Shown in pieces: positions 29,201 through 37,804 of a stretch of 64,000 nucleotides of DNA (its first letter is position 1; the number at the start of each line of letters is the position of its first letter). The position numbers and the translations under genes are program-made. Under the pieces are notes generated by a model. The model did no database searches. It was not told the origin of the DNA and saw only the letters and a list, made by a program, of their open reading frames with translations. This stretch comes from Bacteroidales bacterium. GTDB taxonomy: Bacteria; Bacteroidota; Bacteroidia; Bacteroidales; JAIOZK01. Location of the stretch: contig JAIOZK010000009.1 of assembly GCA_021740625.1 (NCBI GenBank), positions 1-64,000 on the forward strand. The letters run 5' to 3'.

Positions 29201-29420
29201 CCCGGATGGCTTCCTCCACACGGGTGGTGATGCCTTCCTCCATTTCCTTGGGGGAGGCTCCCGGATAAAAAACATTGACAACGATCTCTGTGGTGCTACG
29301 CTCGGGGAAAAAGGACTTTTTCATGTTGAGCAAACTGAATCCCCCTCCCAGCAGCAATATAGCAATGATGAGGTTGGCGTAGAACGGATATTTTACAAAT
29401 ATGCTTACTAACTTCTTCAT
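26223..29420 (-). CDS. RND-family inner-membrane efflux pump
   Basis: A 1065-residue AcrB/MexB-like permease: 12 membrane helices in two halves, each with a large periplasmic loop. Seen in the sequence are a first helix near residues 12-30, the proton-relay Asp pair in helix 4 (ILVIGILVDDGIVIAENIYT), the HAE-type stretch VLPAVATSVTTTIIAF, and a second Asn-Asp in helix 10 (ALSGVIINDAVVFLAKYNTL). The substrate is not evident; the DDG form rather than heavy-metal motifs suggests the hydrophobe/amphiphile group. It lies between the adaptor gene (3-bp gap) and the TolC gene (overlap), making a complete export complex. Confidence 0.95.
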   Translation of the reverse strand: MKKLVSIFVKYPFYANLIIAILLLGGGFSLLNMKKSFFPERSTTEIVVNVFYPGASPKEMEEGITTRVEEAIRGIVGIKEINSTSSENFSSVRITTTGEYDIDETLTEVKNAVDGISSFPVDAEKPIVFKVRATTNAMFVGLYGDVDLLSLKRLADEIEYDFLNSGVMSQVSVQGYPDLEISVEVSEENLLRYQLTFDEIARAIALNNRDVSAGMIRSQEEEILIRSRNRSVDPEDIGSIVIRANPDGSRLLIRDVAEVKLKFADVPQASFLNGDRNITFQIRKLSEEDLDEITRYVKDYVKEFNETHNEVTLEITYNFREMLDARLQLLYRNGGIGLLLVLIALGMFLSLRLSFWVAFGIPASFLGMFILAASYGITINMISLFGMILVIGILVDDGIVIAENIYTHFEKGKSPKRAAIDGTMEVLPAVATSVTTTIIAFSPLLFLQGRMEMMFEMAFVVIFSLFFSLFEAFFVLPAHVGSKYILRPKSRQGWGRHIRKGLDDFLILMRDRLYAKVLRFLLKWKWIIVFTPIALILITSGLFSGGFIKATFFPTIPFDFFNINVAFKPGEGEKQTMTYLHRFEDAVWEVNDELMEELKDTTFVEYTYINMGSSFNGQETGAHAGNIFVQLRDMEGSPVSSFEIANRIQEKIGPMPEAEKFTVGGTNRWGAPVSISLLGKNLEELNLAKDIMMAELQDFEALKDITNSNALGKREVRLDPKPRAYFLGLDRDEIAKQVRQGFFGGQAQRLQAGKDEVRVWVRYPKQDRISLGQLEDMKIKTPRGEYPLSEVASYAIKRGPVNISRYNGYREIRIDADLVDPYEPVPPLLEKVRKDVIPKIQAKYPGVDFAFQGQQKTSNEASDELMKYFMVAFFVMVLVIMVHFKSFSQGFIILMMIPLGWLGAVMGHGIEGIPVSMLSAWGMVALSGVIINDAVVFLAKYNTLLLEGKSVKQAAFEAGLARFRAIVLTTITTTVGLYPIILETSFQAQFLIPMAVSLAYGVMIGTGFILLFFPVLIVTLNDIRVWGMYAMRTLRSYWQNNPDIRKKPLAEEMEPAIIQHNKRID

Positions 29421-29423
29421 TGT

Positions 29424-30581
29424 TTAATCTTCCCTGCCTGATTCATAATTAAGTTTTTCAGCAATGCTGATCACTTTGGCCTTTTCAGGCACATTGACCA
29501 GTGGTTCGATCACCACATCCACACCTTTTTCCAGACCGCTAAAAATCAAAGTATTCTGGTTCACTTTGTGGACCTTTACCTGTTCTTTTAATAAGATGCT
29601 GTCCTTCACGATGAAAACCTCGTTGGAATTGAAAACGGCCCTGCGGGGTATCTCCATTGCTTCCGGGATCTTTTTCCCCTTGAAAACAGCTTTCAGGTAT
29701 TGTCCTTCAAAAAGCGGGTTTTCTTTAGAAGACTGCACGGTGATAAATACACTTACCGACTGGGTAGCCGGATCGACAAAATCGGATTCACGCACCACAT
29801 TGCCTTTCCATTTATTTTTGCCGTCCTCGGAATAAACATCAACCGCATCCCCCACTTCGATCCAATGAACATCATCCACTTCTACGGGCACTTCCAGTTC
29901 CAGCTTATCGGTTCTGATGATACTGGCCACCCTGCTGCCTGGGTTGGCAACGGACCCCACTTCCATCATTACATTGCTGAAAGACCCTTTAAAGGGAGCG
30001 TAAACAAAATATTTTTCGAAGCGTACCTCGGAACTTTTGATGGAGTAATAATCGTTCAGGATGTTGCGGCTGGCCAGAAAGGTTTTTTCCTGCTCATCCG
30101 CAATTTCAGGCATTGGTGGCAGGGGTTCATCAATTTCAATTTCCTCGAAAAAGTTTTTCCATTTGGGAAAACTTTCAGGGTAGTCAATTTTCAGATCGGG
30201 CAACGCATTGGCTATGAGGTTGAGGAAGCGACTTTTGCTGGCTTTGAGTGTATATTGAATTTCTTCGTGAAAGATCCTGAAAAGCAATTCGCCTTCCCTG
30301 AAATTCTCCCCTTTCTTCAGGCTGACCTCACCGGGCAGCACCATGCCCTGCACTTCTGCAATCAGATCGACATAATGCTGGGAGCCAAGCCGACCAGTGG
30401 CTTCTACCGTTGAAATGATATCCCGGTACTCCACTTCTGTCACCCGCACCGCACGGGCTTTATCCTTGTGTTTTTGTTCGGGCGGAGCTTCCTTCTGCAT
30501 GGCAAAAAATTCCATGAGGGCAAATGCACCGCCAATCATAATAATAACGGCAATAATGATAATGATCCTGTTCCTTGTCAT
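29424..30581 (-). CDS. RND efflux periplasmic adaptor (membrane fusion protein)
   Basis: A 385-residue HlyD/AcrA-type adaptor starting at the ATG at 30581 with an N-terminal membrane anchor (IIIIIAVIIMIGGAFALMEF). An in-frame TTG eight codons upstream was not preferred. The lipoyl/barrel-sandwich halves are visible (TVEATGRLGSQHYVDLIAEV and YFVYAPFKGSFSNVMMEVGS), with a short helical hairpin between them, then a beta-barrel (DAVDVYSEDGKNKWKGNVVR). It links the RND pump to TolC across the periplasm. First gene of the operon. Possible -7 boxes TAATTTTG (30610-30603) and TACTTTTG (30633-30626) lie upstream on the minus strand, without good -33 partners. Confidence 0.93.
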   Translation of the reverse strand: MTRNRIIIIIAVIIMIGGAFALMEFFAMQKEAPPEQKHKDKARAVRVTEVEYRDIISTVEATGRLGSQHYVDLIAEVQGMVLPGEVSLKKGENFREGELLFRIFHEEIQYTLKASKSRFLNLIANALPDLKIDYPESFPKWKNFFEEIEIDEPLPPMPEIADEQEKTFLASRNILNDYYSIKSSEVRFEKYFVYAPFKGSFSNVMMEVGSVANPGSRVASIIRTDKLELEVPVEVDDVHWIEVGDAVDVYSEDGKNKWKGNVVRESDFVDPATQSVSVFITVQSSKENPLFEGQYLKAVFKGKKIPEAMEIPRRAVFNSNEVFIVKDSILLKEQVKVHKVNQNTLIFSGLEKGVDVVIEPLVNVPEKAKVISIAEKLNYESGRED

Positions 30582-30731
30582 TTCCTCATTTTTTAAGGGA
30601 TGCAAAATTAGCGAAATTTAGTCTGCAAAAGTATCATACTTTCCAGTCTTAATGCTTTATTAACAACTTTTATGCTTTGTTGTTTATGAAGACGAATGAA
30701 AGGAGGATTATTTCAAAAAATTACAATCCTT

Positions 30732-31955
30732 TTAATAAAAATACAGCCAAACATCAAGACCCTTGTCATAAAGGCGTTTGAGCTCATATTTGGCATCCTG
30801 TTTTTTCTCAAATGAGTTGTAAGTTACATAGTAGAGATCATTGATCCTGCCGATCTTCTCAGGGTAAAAACCATCCTTCCTGAGTTGGATGACCATTTCA
30901 TCTGCGTTCTTTTCTTCGCTGAAAACACCCGCGATCAGGTGGTATTTTTTTGCCGGGCCGCTTACGTCAGTCTTCGCAGGTTCTGCAGGCTTTTCTGTCT
31001 GCTGAGTGGATTTCTTTTTAGCAGTTGTTTCTTGTGCAGGTTTTTGCGGCTGGCTCTTTTCAGCTTTCTTTGCAGTTTCTTCTTTCTTCACAACTTTTTT
31101 ATCCGGCTGTTCTTTCTTCTGCTGAGGTGTCTGCTTATCGAGTTGTTCCTGTCGATCTTGTTTTGCTTCTTGCTTGAAATAGCCCGGAATATTGTTCCAG
31201 TCGAGTACAAGCCAGACAATGATGGCCACAACGATCAGAGCAATAATGATCCAGACAGCCAGGTATCTGGGTTTCTCTTCCTCATCTTTTCCGGTTTTGC
31301 GTGGATCCTGCTGTTTGATCTTTTCCTTTTTCTTTTCCTCAGTTTTGGCTGATTCAGTGGTTTTTTCTGTCTTTTTCTTCTCTTCTGCGGGTTTTTCCTT
31401 TTGGTACTCCCTCAACGGTGTAGGAAATTTTGACCTGGGTTTGGATTCTTTCTCTTCAGGGACTTTTTCCTCTTTCTTCTCACTCGGCTTCTTCTCCTCA
31501 GGCTTTTCGGTCTTCTTCTTCGATGTTTCTCTTTTCTCGTCTTTCTTTACTTCCTTTTTCTCATCCACCTTTTCCTTCTTTTCATCTTTTGTCTCTTCTT
31601 TCTTCTCCTCTTTTTTTTCTTCACCGCCTGGAGAATTAACTTCCTCGCTTTCAAAGCGCAACCGTCCTTTTTCATCCGGATACAGAACCCCCACACCTTC
31701 GATGGGGAATTTGGATCCTTTGTCGAGCGTGGATTTGATCTTATCCACAAATTCATCCAGTTTACCGGAAGCTTCTTCAATACTAATTTTTTCTTTTTCA
31801 GCTATGGCCTGAATGAGTTGTCCGTCGTTAAACTTTATGAATTCGTTGAAGATGATGCTTTTAACCTCACCTTTGCTTTTTAAAAACGCCCCGAAATTTG
31901 GAATGATAACACGGTCGTTGGTTTTGAGCAATTCGCTGATGTGTTTTTCGATCAT
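30732..31955 (-). CDS. HU-CCDC81/SPOR membrane protein
   Basis: The 407-residue protein joins four parts. Residues 1-103 are the bacterial HU-CCDC81 domain (MIEKHISELLKTNDRVIIPN, ending GVGVLYPDEKGRLRFE), related to the DNA-binding HU fold. Residues about 106-228 are a very Lys/Glu-rich linker. A single membrane helix lies at about 231-253 (LAVWIIIALIVVAIIVWLVL). After a Lys/Gln-rich stretch comes a C-terminal SPOR domain at about 330-407 (KYHLIAGVFSEEKNADEMVI). SPOR domains bind denuded peptidoglycan at division sites; the HU part would face the cytoplasm. This architecture is known in Bacteroidota, with a presumed role at the septum. It appears monocistronic. Confidence 0.93.
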   Translation of the reverse strand: MIEKHISELLKTNDRVIIPNFGAFLKSKGEVKSIIFNEFIKFNDGQLIQAIAEKEKISIEEASGKLDEFVDKIKSTLDKGSKFPIEGVGVLYPDEKGRLRFESEEVNSPGGEEKKEEKKEETKDEKKEKVDEKKEVKKDEKRETSKKKTEKPEEKKPSEKKEEKVPEEKESKPRSKFPTPLREYQKEKPAEEKKKTEKTTESAKTEEKKKEKIKQQDPRKTGKDEEEKPRYLAVWIIIALIVVAIIVWLVLDWNNIPGYFKQEAKQDRQEQLDKQTPQQKKEQPDKKVVKKEETAKKAEKSQPQKPAQETTAKKKSTQQTEKPAEPAKTDVSGPAKKYHLIAGVFSEEKNADEMVIQLRKDGFYPEKIGRINDLYYVTYNSFEKKQDAKYELKRLYDKGLDVWLYFY

Positions 31956-32080
31956 AAGAATAAATTTGGCTGATATTTTCGCAAGTTAATTCATTTCATC
32001 CAATCTTCATAAAAAACATCCCAAAAAAATTAAACGGATGAATTTGATTACCAGTGTTCAGTATGATTTATCAAGGCCTT

Positions 32081-33745
32081 TCAGTATTTGATGAGTTTTT
32101 TGGTGATGGGGCCGTGGTTGGTTTGAAGTCTGACAAAATAAACACCTGCTTTTAAAGATGAAACATCCAGCCGGTAATTATTCTCCTTTAACACGAAGCC
32201 TAATTCCAGTTTGCCTTCAAGGTTAAATACTTCAATCTTATTAATCATAATGAAATGTTCAGCCTGAATCAAAATTTCCTTTATTGAAGGATTTGGTATA
32301 AAACGGATCCCAATTTGATCCTTGTACTCATCAATACCCGGAGGTGGAAGATTTCCATTCTCACAAACATATCCTAGTGTATCCGATTCACACTGATCGT
32401 AGACAGCACTAACATAATAACAATTTAAATAGATAGCTTCATCAATTGTATCATAATAAGTTGTATACGGCCAATTAGATTCAATAATTTCATCGTTGCA
32501 CCAAATATTGTAACCGGTTAACTCTCTTGAAACAACATTGTGATTGTTTCTCATTTCATATGATCTCGTTAAATCATTTCTATCAATTTCAACAAACACT
32601 TCATGACTGCCAATACAAAAATAACCTATGCCTCCAAGTTCTGTGAAGTCACCAATGTTACCAAAATATAATGTTCCGTCATAAAAACTGTCGTCAATTC
32701 CAATATAAGGACCACCGCCCATTACATTGAAAGTAGCTACCATGAAGGTACCGTCTTCAATTGTTACCCCGTCAACGTCAACCGTTACCCAGTCATCGGC
32801 CGGACCGTCTTCAACATAATACGGTCCTGCGAGTACGGTTTCGCCGTCACCGGCTAATATCCAGACCTCACATTCCTGCATATACTGGTCGAAGGAGCTG
32901 TTGAAATACCTGACCTCGGTAATGGTAACCGGATAATCGGTCGGGTTGAACATCTGGGCCAGTCCGGCGCCACCTTCGGTAGATGCAATGGCATTTTCGA
33001 AAGTACCGTCGTTATAAGACATCCAGTATCCCTGTGTTGCACCAGGTGATAACCAGTTCAGTTCAATCAAAAAATACTGACTGGTCCCGTAAATTTTAGT
33101 AGAAGTTAAGTTCATTGGTTTTTCACAAATTCTTTCAATTTTAATATTATCTATAAACCAGGAATCAAATTTGGCTGAATTTTCACCCTGTGCAAAAAAT
33201 CCTATGTGAAACACTTTTCCTTTTGCCCATTCTGTGATATCATATTCAACATTGTCCCAGTCAACGTCACCCATGGCAACAACCGAATCAATCAAAATCC
33301 AGTTTTGATCAGCGAATAATCTTATGTGCAATTTTTCCGAAGAAACCGTATCAATCCGGTCATCTATCTTCAGATCAAAACTGAGAAAAATATTACCGTC
33401 TATTATTTGCTCGGCATCAATAGAAGCGGAAATCAGGCCACAGAAATAATTTGTTAAAACCGGATCCCATGTGAACTCCGCACATTTACCCGGGAAGCCC
33501 AAAACAGTATTGATTGTCCAATTGACACATTCCGTTTGCCAGGAATGCTGTGTAAATGTACCGCTTTCCCAGTCTTCGTAAAAGGGCAACAATAAAGTAT
33601 CAATAGAATGAATGGGGGTGGCAAAGTGCCCGGCTTTTGCCTGATGTTGATCAGCTTCATGTGCAAAAGCCGGAAGAGGGCTTTGTGCCCAAATCTGCAA
33701 AGCTGTAAGTAAGAAAAGACTGCAGAATAAAATTTGTTTTTTCAT
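32081..33745 (-). CDS. Secreted T9SS type A protein related to the giant adhesins
   Basis: A 554-residue protein with signal peptide MKKQILFCSLFLLTALQIWA (cleavage near AQ). It consists of the jelly-roll domain FYEDWESGTFTQHSWQ ... WFIDNIKIERICEKP (about 54-210), a middle beta-rich unit (NDGTFENAIASTEGGAGLAQ), and a type A sorting domain (RFIPNPSIKEILIQA ... GVYFVRLQTNHGPI) over the last ~75 residues. It corresponds to the C-terminal quarter of the proteins at 1-7425 and 7820-14527. The nucleotide match to bases 1-230 is very close, suggesting recent duplication or gene conversion. Likely surface-bound; binding target unknown. Confidence 0.9.
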   Translation of the reverse strand: MKKQILFCSLFLLTALQIWAQSPLPAFAHEADQHQAKAGHFATPIHSIDTLLLPFYEDWESGTFTQHSWQTECVNWTINTVLGFPGKCAEFTWDPVLTNYFCGLISASIDAEQIIDGNIFLSFDLKIDDRIDTVSSEKLHIRLFADQNWILIDSVVAMGDVDWDNVEYDITEWAKGKVFHIGFFAQGENSAKFDSWFIDNIKIERICEKPMNLTSTKIYGTSQYFLIELNWLSPGATQGYWMSYNDGTFENAIASTEGGAGLAQMFNPTDYPVTITEVRYFNSSFDQYMQECEVWILAGDGETVLAGPYYVEDGPADDWVTVDVDGVTIEDGTFMVATFNVMGGGPYIGIDDSFYDGTLYFGNIGDFTELGGIGYFCIGSHEVFVEIDRNDLTRSYEMRNNHNVVSRELTGYNIWCNDEIIESNWPYTTYYDTIDEAIYLNCYYVSAVYDQCESDTLGYVCENGNLPPPGIDEYKDQIGIRFIPNPSIKEILIQAEHFIMINKIEVFNLEGKLELGFVLKENNYRLDVSSLKAGVYFVRLQTNHGPITKKLIKY

Positions 33746-33917
33746 GGCTCATATCTTGTTAAATTGTCTGCAATTCCAGTGTTTGTCAATGATTGGTTTT
33801 TGGGGATAGTTTTGTTGTAGTGATGATCTAAATGCTTAGACAAGAAAGATGGGAAATTAGTTGTCAGGAAGTGAAATAAAATTCCAAATACAAAGCCATA
33901 ACATGTTTGAGAATATG

Positions 33918-34026
33918 TCTTAACCGCAAAGGACGCTATGTTTTGGCAGAGTTCGCAAAGAAAAAACGAAAGGCCATAAATACTTTGCGATCACTGCATT
34001 TTTCTTTGCATCCTTTGCGGTTAAGA
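33918..34026. repeat. 109-bp inverted-repeat element with perfect 16-bp ends
   Basis: TCTTAACCGCAAAGGA (33918-33933) is exactly complementary to 34011-34026, with further imperfect pairing inside (CGCAAAG / CTTTGCG). It lies between the T9SS protein gene and the 3' end of the propeller gene and could also end transcription. The rest of 33746-34049 is AT-rich and without features. Confidence 0.75.
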
Positions 34027-34049
34027 TTTTAATTAAATAGTATGTAATT

Positions 34050-37000
34050 TTATTCCTTTTCCCAATCCGGTATCCTGCCCGGTGTCCAGGGAGCATCCAT
34101 TTCATCCAATGCTTTCTCGAGTTCAAGGATGTCTTCTTTATAGACTTTTTTAATCTCATCAAGCACCGGTGGAAACTCTTCACTCAGGATCTCATATTGT
34201 TGCTTTTCGGTTTCCGTGATGCCCGCAGTAGAACCCCAGTGACTCCACACCATATCATTCAGACGCTGGTTAAGGGGTTGTTCGGCCGGCGGGTTTTCTT
34301 CCCGGCTGGCTTTGGGATCTTTCCCCTTGAACTTCCACATGATATCGTCAATGGCTTTCTGGGTATTCTCCGCTTTTGCCATAAGTTCCATGGAAGCACC
34401 CGGTGTATTTTGAATGGCTTGCTTGATGTACTGCAGGCGTTCATTCATATCCTCGGTAAATTCCTGGGCACCGCGCATGGCCTTATAAAGTTTGGAAGCT
34501 TTGCCTTGAAAGGCCACAAGTTCCGACCTGTCCGGTGCGGGGAGTGTTGTATTCTCAAGCACTTTGGCCTCAAAAGTCACGGGTTTTACCAGGGTGTCCA
34601 CATCTCCCCTCACATATTGCATCAGGCTAACCTTGTACTTGCCGGGCATGGCCAGCAAACTTCCACCTGCATCTTTGGTTGGATTGTACTTATCGTTGCT
34701 GACACTTACCGGTCCGGTACCCGAATACCGCAGATCCCAGTTGATCCTGTTGATGCCTGTCTTGCTGCTTGTGGTAATCCTTCTAACCTCTTTGCCATCA
34801 ACATCTGTGATCACAAAAATAAGATGGGGTTTTATTTCGCTTTCTTCGGCTCTCAAGGCTTCTGTTGAAGGCATGGGAACCGGTTTCTTTTCTTTGATCA
34901 GTTCCTTTTCCTTTTTCTGCCTGATCTGTTTGAGGGTTTTTGGTTTTTCCTTCACATAATAAGTAAATGTAGCTCCGAATTCGGGATTGTCGGCTGTGTA
35001 AAAATCGGCACCCTGTCCGTATTTTCCGCGTTGCTGGATGAACATGAGGGCATCTTTTACCGGGAAAATGCATGCTTCTTTCTCCAACAATTCAGGGCTG
35101 AGTTCACGCAGCGGGGAATAATCGTCGAGTATATAGAATCCACGGCCAAAGGTTGCAAGTACCAGATCGCTTTCTCTTTCTTGTATAGCAATATCTCGGA
35201 CTGCGATGGTCGGGATACCGGATTTCATTTGTGTCCATATCTTTCCACCATCGATGCTGAAAAACACCCCGAATTCTGTACCCACAAATAGCAGGTCTTT
35301 GTTTTTAAAATCCTGGACAATGGTATGTACTGTTCCATTCTCCGGCAGATTTCCTGCAATGGATTCCCAGCTCTGTCCTTTGTCTGTACTTTTCAGGATG
35401 TAAGGTTTGAAATCATCTCTTTTCCTGTTGTCGAAAGAAGCGTAGACCACATTCTCATCAAAGCGATCGGGCAAGATGTCACTCACGTAAGTATATTCAG
35501 GAACATCGGGAAAAGTCATTTTCTTGCGCCAGTTTTCTCCGGCATCTTCCGTGATGGCGATTACGCCATCATCCGTACCCACATACAGCAGGTCTTCTTT
35601 CACTGGAGACTCTGCAATGGAGACGGATGTACCCCAGAGTGAAGTGGAAACATCCTTTGCCACGGCATCGATGCTCCAGTATTGTCCCATTACCGGCCAG
35701 GTATTGCGATCCGTTTGTGTGGTGATGTCATCACTGATTACCTCCCATGAGTTGCCCCGGTCATCGCTTCTGAATACTTTATTGGCTGCCATATACAACC
35801 TGGTATTGGAATGCGGACTGATGATAAAGGGCGTGTTCCAGTTCCATTTGTAGGTCTTTTCTCCTTTGCGGGGTCTGGGTTTTATCTTTAATCCCTCACC
35901 GCTCTTTTTATCATAGCGGTACACATTGCCATACTGGTATTCGGAATAAACGATATCCGGATTCTCGGGGTCGATGGCCTGCCAGAATCCGTCACCGCCC
36001 AGCGTTACAATCCACTCACCTGAGGTAACTCCCTGGCGGGTGAGATTCTGTGAAGGACCACCCAGACTGCTGTTGTCCTGTGTTCCACCATACACCCAGT
36101 AGAAAGGTTCAGTATTATCAACATTTACACGATAAAATTGGGTAACGGGCAAATTGCTTTTGTGGAAATAGTTTTTTCCACCGTCGAAGGTTTCGTAAAC
36201 ACCACCGTCGCCACCGATCATGAAATGTTCGGTATCCTCGGGGTTGATCCAGAGTGCGTGATCATCCACATGTCGATTACTCAGTCCAATGCGTTCCCAG
36301 CTTTTGCCTCCATCAAGAGTCACTTTGGAAACGGTTTCCATGGAATAGACTTTATCCACATCTTTCGGATCACAATAGATCTCATTGTAATATTGCCCGC
36401 TGGCATGATGGCTGCTCCTTTTGCTCCAGGATTCACCACGGTCGGTGGAACAGAAGAAACCACCCGACTCACCTGCTGCTTCGATAATAGCATAGATATA
36501 ATCGGGCTTAACTGGAGATATGGCAATGCCGATTCCACCAACATCACCGCCAGGAAGACCTTTTTTCAGCTCTCTCCAGTTTTCACCCCCATCGGTGGAT
36601 TTCCAAATGCCTGATTCGGGGCCTCCGCCGATCTTGGTAAATACATGCCTCCTTCTTTGTTCCGAAGTAGCATACATAACATCCGGATCACGGGGATCCA
36701 TGATCACATTGTTTACCCCTGTATTTTCACTAATCTCCAGTACTTTTTTCCAGTTCTTGCCTCCATCGGTGGTTTTGTACAATCCACGGTCGCCACCGGG
36801 CCCCCATACGGAACCTTCTGCTGCCACGAATACCACATCAGAATCCCTGGGATCGATAGCGATCATCCCGATCTGTCGGGAATCTTTGAGTCCCATGTTT
36901 TTGAATGATTTTCCACCATCAACGGATTTGTAAACACCATCCCCATAACCAAGTGCACGCTGGTGGTTGTTTTCTCCAGTTCCAACCCACACCACATTGG

Positions 37001-37337
37001 GATTGTTGGGATCCATGGCCACACATCCAATGGAATAAGAACCATAATTATCAAAAACAGGCTTAAAAGTGGTTCCGTTGTTGGTTGTTTTCCAGACATT
37101 GCCGCTTGCCACTGCGACATAATATTCGCTGGGGTTGTCGGGATTGACCGCAAAATCAGCAATTCGCCCGGAAGTGAAAGCCGGGCCAATGCTTCTGAAC
37201 TTCAGGCCACTGACAACACTGCTTTTGATGGTATCATTTTCATCTTTGTCATTTTTCTTTTTACCGGCAAAAACATCCGTTGAAAGGACAGACAATGCAA
37301 GTAATACTGCTGCAGAATAATAGAATAGTTTGTTCAT
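34050..37337 (-). CDS. Exported BNR/sortilin-like beta-propeller protein
   Basis: A 1095-residue protein; the ATG at 37337 was chosen because it gives a clean signal peptide (MNKLFYYSAAVLLALSVLST, cleavage near VFAG), while the in-frame ATGs upstream do not. Repeated Asp-box motifs show BNR/VPS10-type propellers: SVDGGKSFKN, TTDGGKNWKK, STDGGENWRE, STDRGESWSK, TEDAGENWRK and STDKGQSWES. After residue ~750 comes an Ig-like segment (VISVSND-type, GINRINWDLRYSGTGPVSVS) and a helical C-terminus. Members of this family are often annotated as glycosyl hydrolases or sortilin-like, but no catalytic residues can be assigned. There is no T9SS domain, so it is probably periplasmic or secreted by another route. 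Confidence 0.88.
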   Translation of the reverse strand: MNKLFYYSAAVLLALSVLSTDVFAGKKKNDKDENDTIKSSVVSGLKFRSIGPAFTSGRIADFAVNPDNPSEYYVAVASGNVWKTTNNGTTFKPVFDNYGSYSIGCVAMDPNNPNVVWVGTGENNHQRALGYGDGVYKSVDGGKSFKNMGLKDSRQIGMIAIDPRDSDVVFVAAEGSVWGPGGDRGLYKTTDGGKNWKKVLEISENTGVNNVIMDPRDPDVMYATSEQRRRHVFTKIGGGPESGIWKSTDGGENWRELKKGLPGGDVGGIGIAISPVKPDYIYAIIEAAGESGGFFCSTDRGESWSKRSSHHASGQYYNEIYCDPKDVDKVYSMETVSKVTLDGGKSWERIGLSNRHVDDHALWINPEDTEHFMIGGDGGVYETFDGGKNYFHKSNLPVTQFYRVNVDNTEPFYWVYGGTQDNSSLGGPSQNLTRQGVTSGEWIVTLGGDGFWQAIDPENPDIVYSEYQYGNVYRYDKKSGEGLKIKPRPRKGEKTYKWNWNTPFIISPHSNTRLYMAANKVFRSDDRGNSWEVISDDITTQTDRNTWPVMGQYWSIDAVAKDVSTSLWGTSVSIAESPVKEDLLYVGTDDGVIAITEDAGENWRKKMTFPDVPEYTYVSDILPDRFDENVVYASFDNRKRDDFKPYILKSTDKGQSWESIAGNLPENGTVHTIVQDFKNKDLLFVGTEFGVFFSIDGGKIWTQMKSGIPTIAVRDIAIQERESDLVLATFGRGFYILDDYSPLRELSPELLEKEACIFPVKDALMFIQQRGKYGQGADFYTADNPEFGATFTYYVKEKPKTLKQIRQKKEKELIKEKKPVPMPSTEALRAEESEIKPHLIFVITDVDGKEVRRITTSSKTGINRINWDLRYSGTGPVSVSNDKYNPTKDAGGSLLAMPGKYKVSLMQYVRGDVDTLVKPVTFEAKVLENTTLPAPDRSELVAFQGKASKLYKAMRGAQEFTEDMNERLQYIKQAIQNTPGASMELMAKAENTQKAIDDIMWKFKGKDPKASREENPPAEQPLNQRLNDMVWSHWGSTAGITETEKQQYEILSEEFPPVLDEIKKVYKEDILELEKALDEMDAPWTPGRIPDWEKE

Positions 37338-37373
37338 CTTATACATTTTGGTTTCCATCTGATAAAAGAAGTT

Positions 37374-37381
37374 CAAATTTA
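37374..37381 (-). promoter_or_regulatory. Candidate -7 box for the BNR propeller gene
   Basis: TAAATTTG on the minus strand, 36 bp upstream of the chosen ATG; no convincing -33 TTG. Confidence 0.3.
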
Positions 37382-37519
37382 ACAATTCTCTGATGAAAAG
37401 CCATTTTTAGTTTGCCGAATTTGGATTTGGGCTTACGGATGGGCATGGGGCTTGGGCCTGGATCAGTTAAAGCTATATGCTTCCGACTCCAGGCTCCGGG
37501 CACCATGCTCCCAGACTGT

Positions 37520-37550
37520 TTGAATTCCGGGTCCAAATTCATTATCTTTA
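37520..37550 (+). promoter_or_regulatory. Promoter of the dodecin gene
   Basis: TTG (37520-37522, in TTTG) and, 20 bp later, TATCTTTA (37543-37550), a one-base variant of TAnnTTTG. It lies 32 bp before the ATG; the gene also has an unusually strong AGGAGG ribosome site (37571-37576). Confidence 0.5.
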
Positions 37551-37582
37551 TAAAAAATCAAAATCAATAAGGAGGAAAAATC

Positions 37583-37786
37583 ATGAGCGTTTACAAAGTA
37601 ATCGAATTGATCGGCACCAGCGAAGTATCCTGGGAAGATGCCGCCAAATCAGCCATTGAAAGAGCTGCCAAAACCCTGGAAGAACTGCGGATCGCGGAAG
37701 TGATTGAACAGGACTGCAAAATAGAAGACGGCACGATCACACAATACAGGACCAAGGTGAGGTTGTCGTTCAGGTTTAGAGAATGA
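37583..37786 (+). CDS. Dodecin family flavin-binding protein
   Basis: The 67-residue product MSVYKVIELIGTSEVSWEDA... matches dodecin: a short beta strand, one helix (AAKSAIERAAKTLEELR) and two strands ending in IEDGTITQYRTKVRLSFRF. Dodecins assemble into hollow dodecamers that bind flavins and buffer or store them in the cytoplasm. The key Trp stacking on the flavin is present in VSWEDA. The start is fixed by the ATG 7 bp after AGGAGG. Divergent from the propeller gene; no functional link to neighbours. Confidence 0.95.
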   Translation: MSVYKVIELIGTSEVSWEDAAKSAIERAAKTLEELRIAEVIEQDCKIEDGTITQYRTKVRLSFRFRE

Positions 37787-37804
37787 TGGGGGGGTCATCA
37801 GACA

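Noticed and set aside
31192-31812. Plus-strand Ser/Phe-rich open frame
   Set aside because: Antisense shadow of the Lys/Glu-rich linker of the HU-SPOR gene.
34050-37337. T9SS substrate
   Set aside because: The C-terminus is helical and lacks the NPxxD/N and GxYxxxL-type features of type A or B sorting domains.
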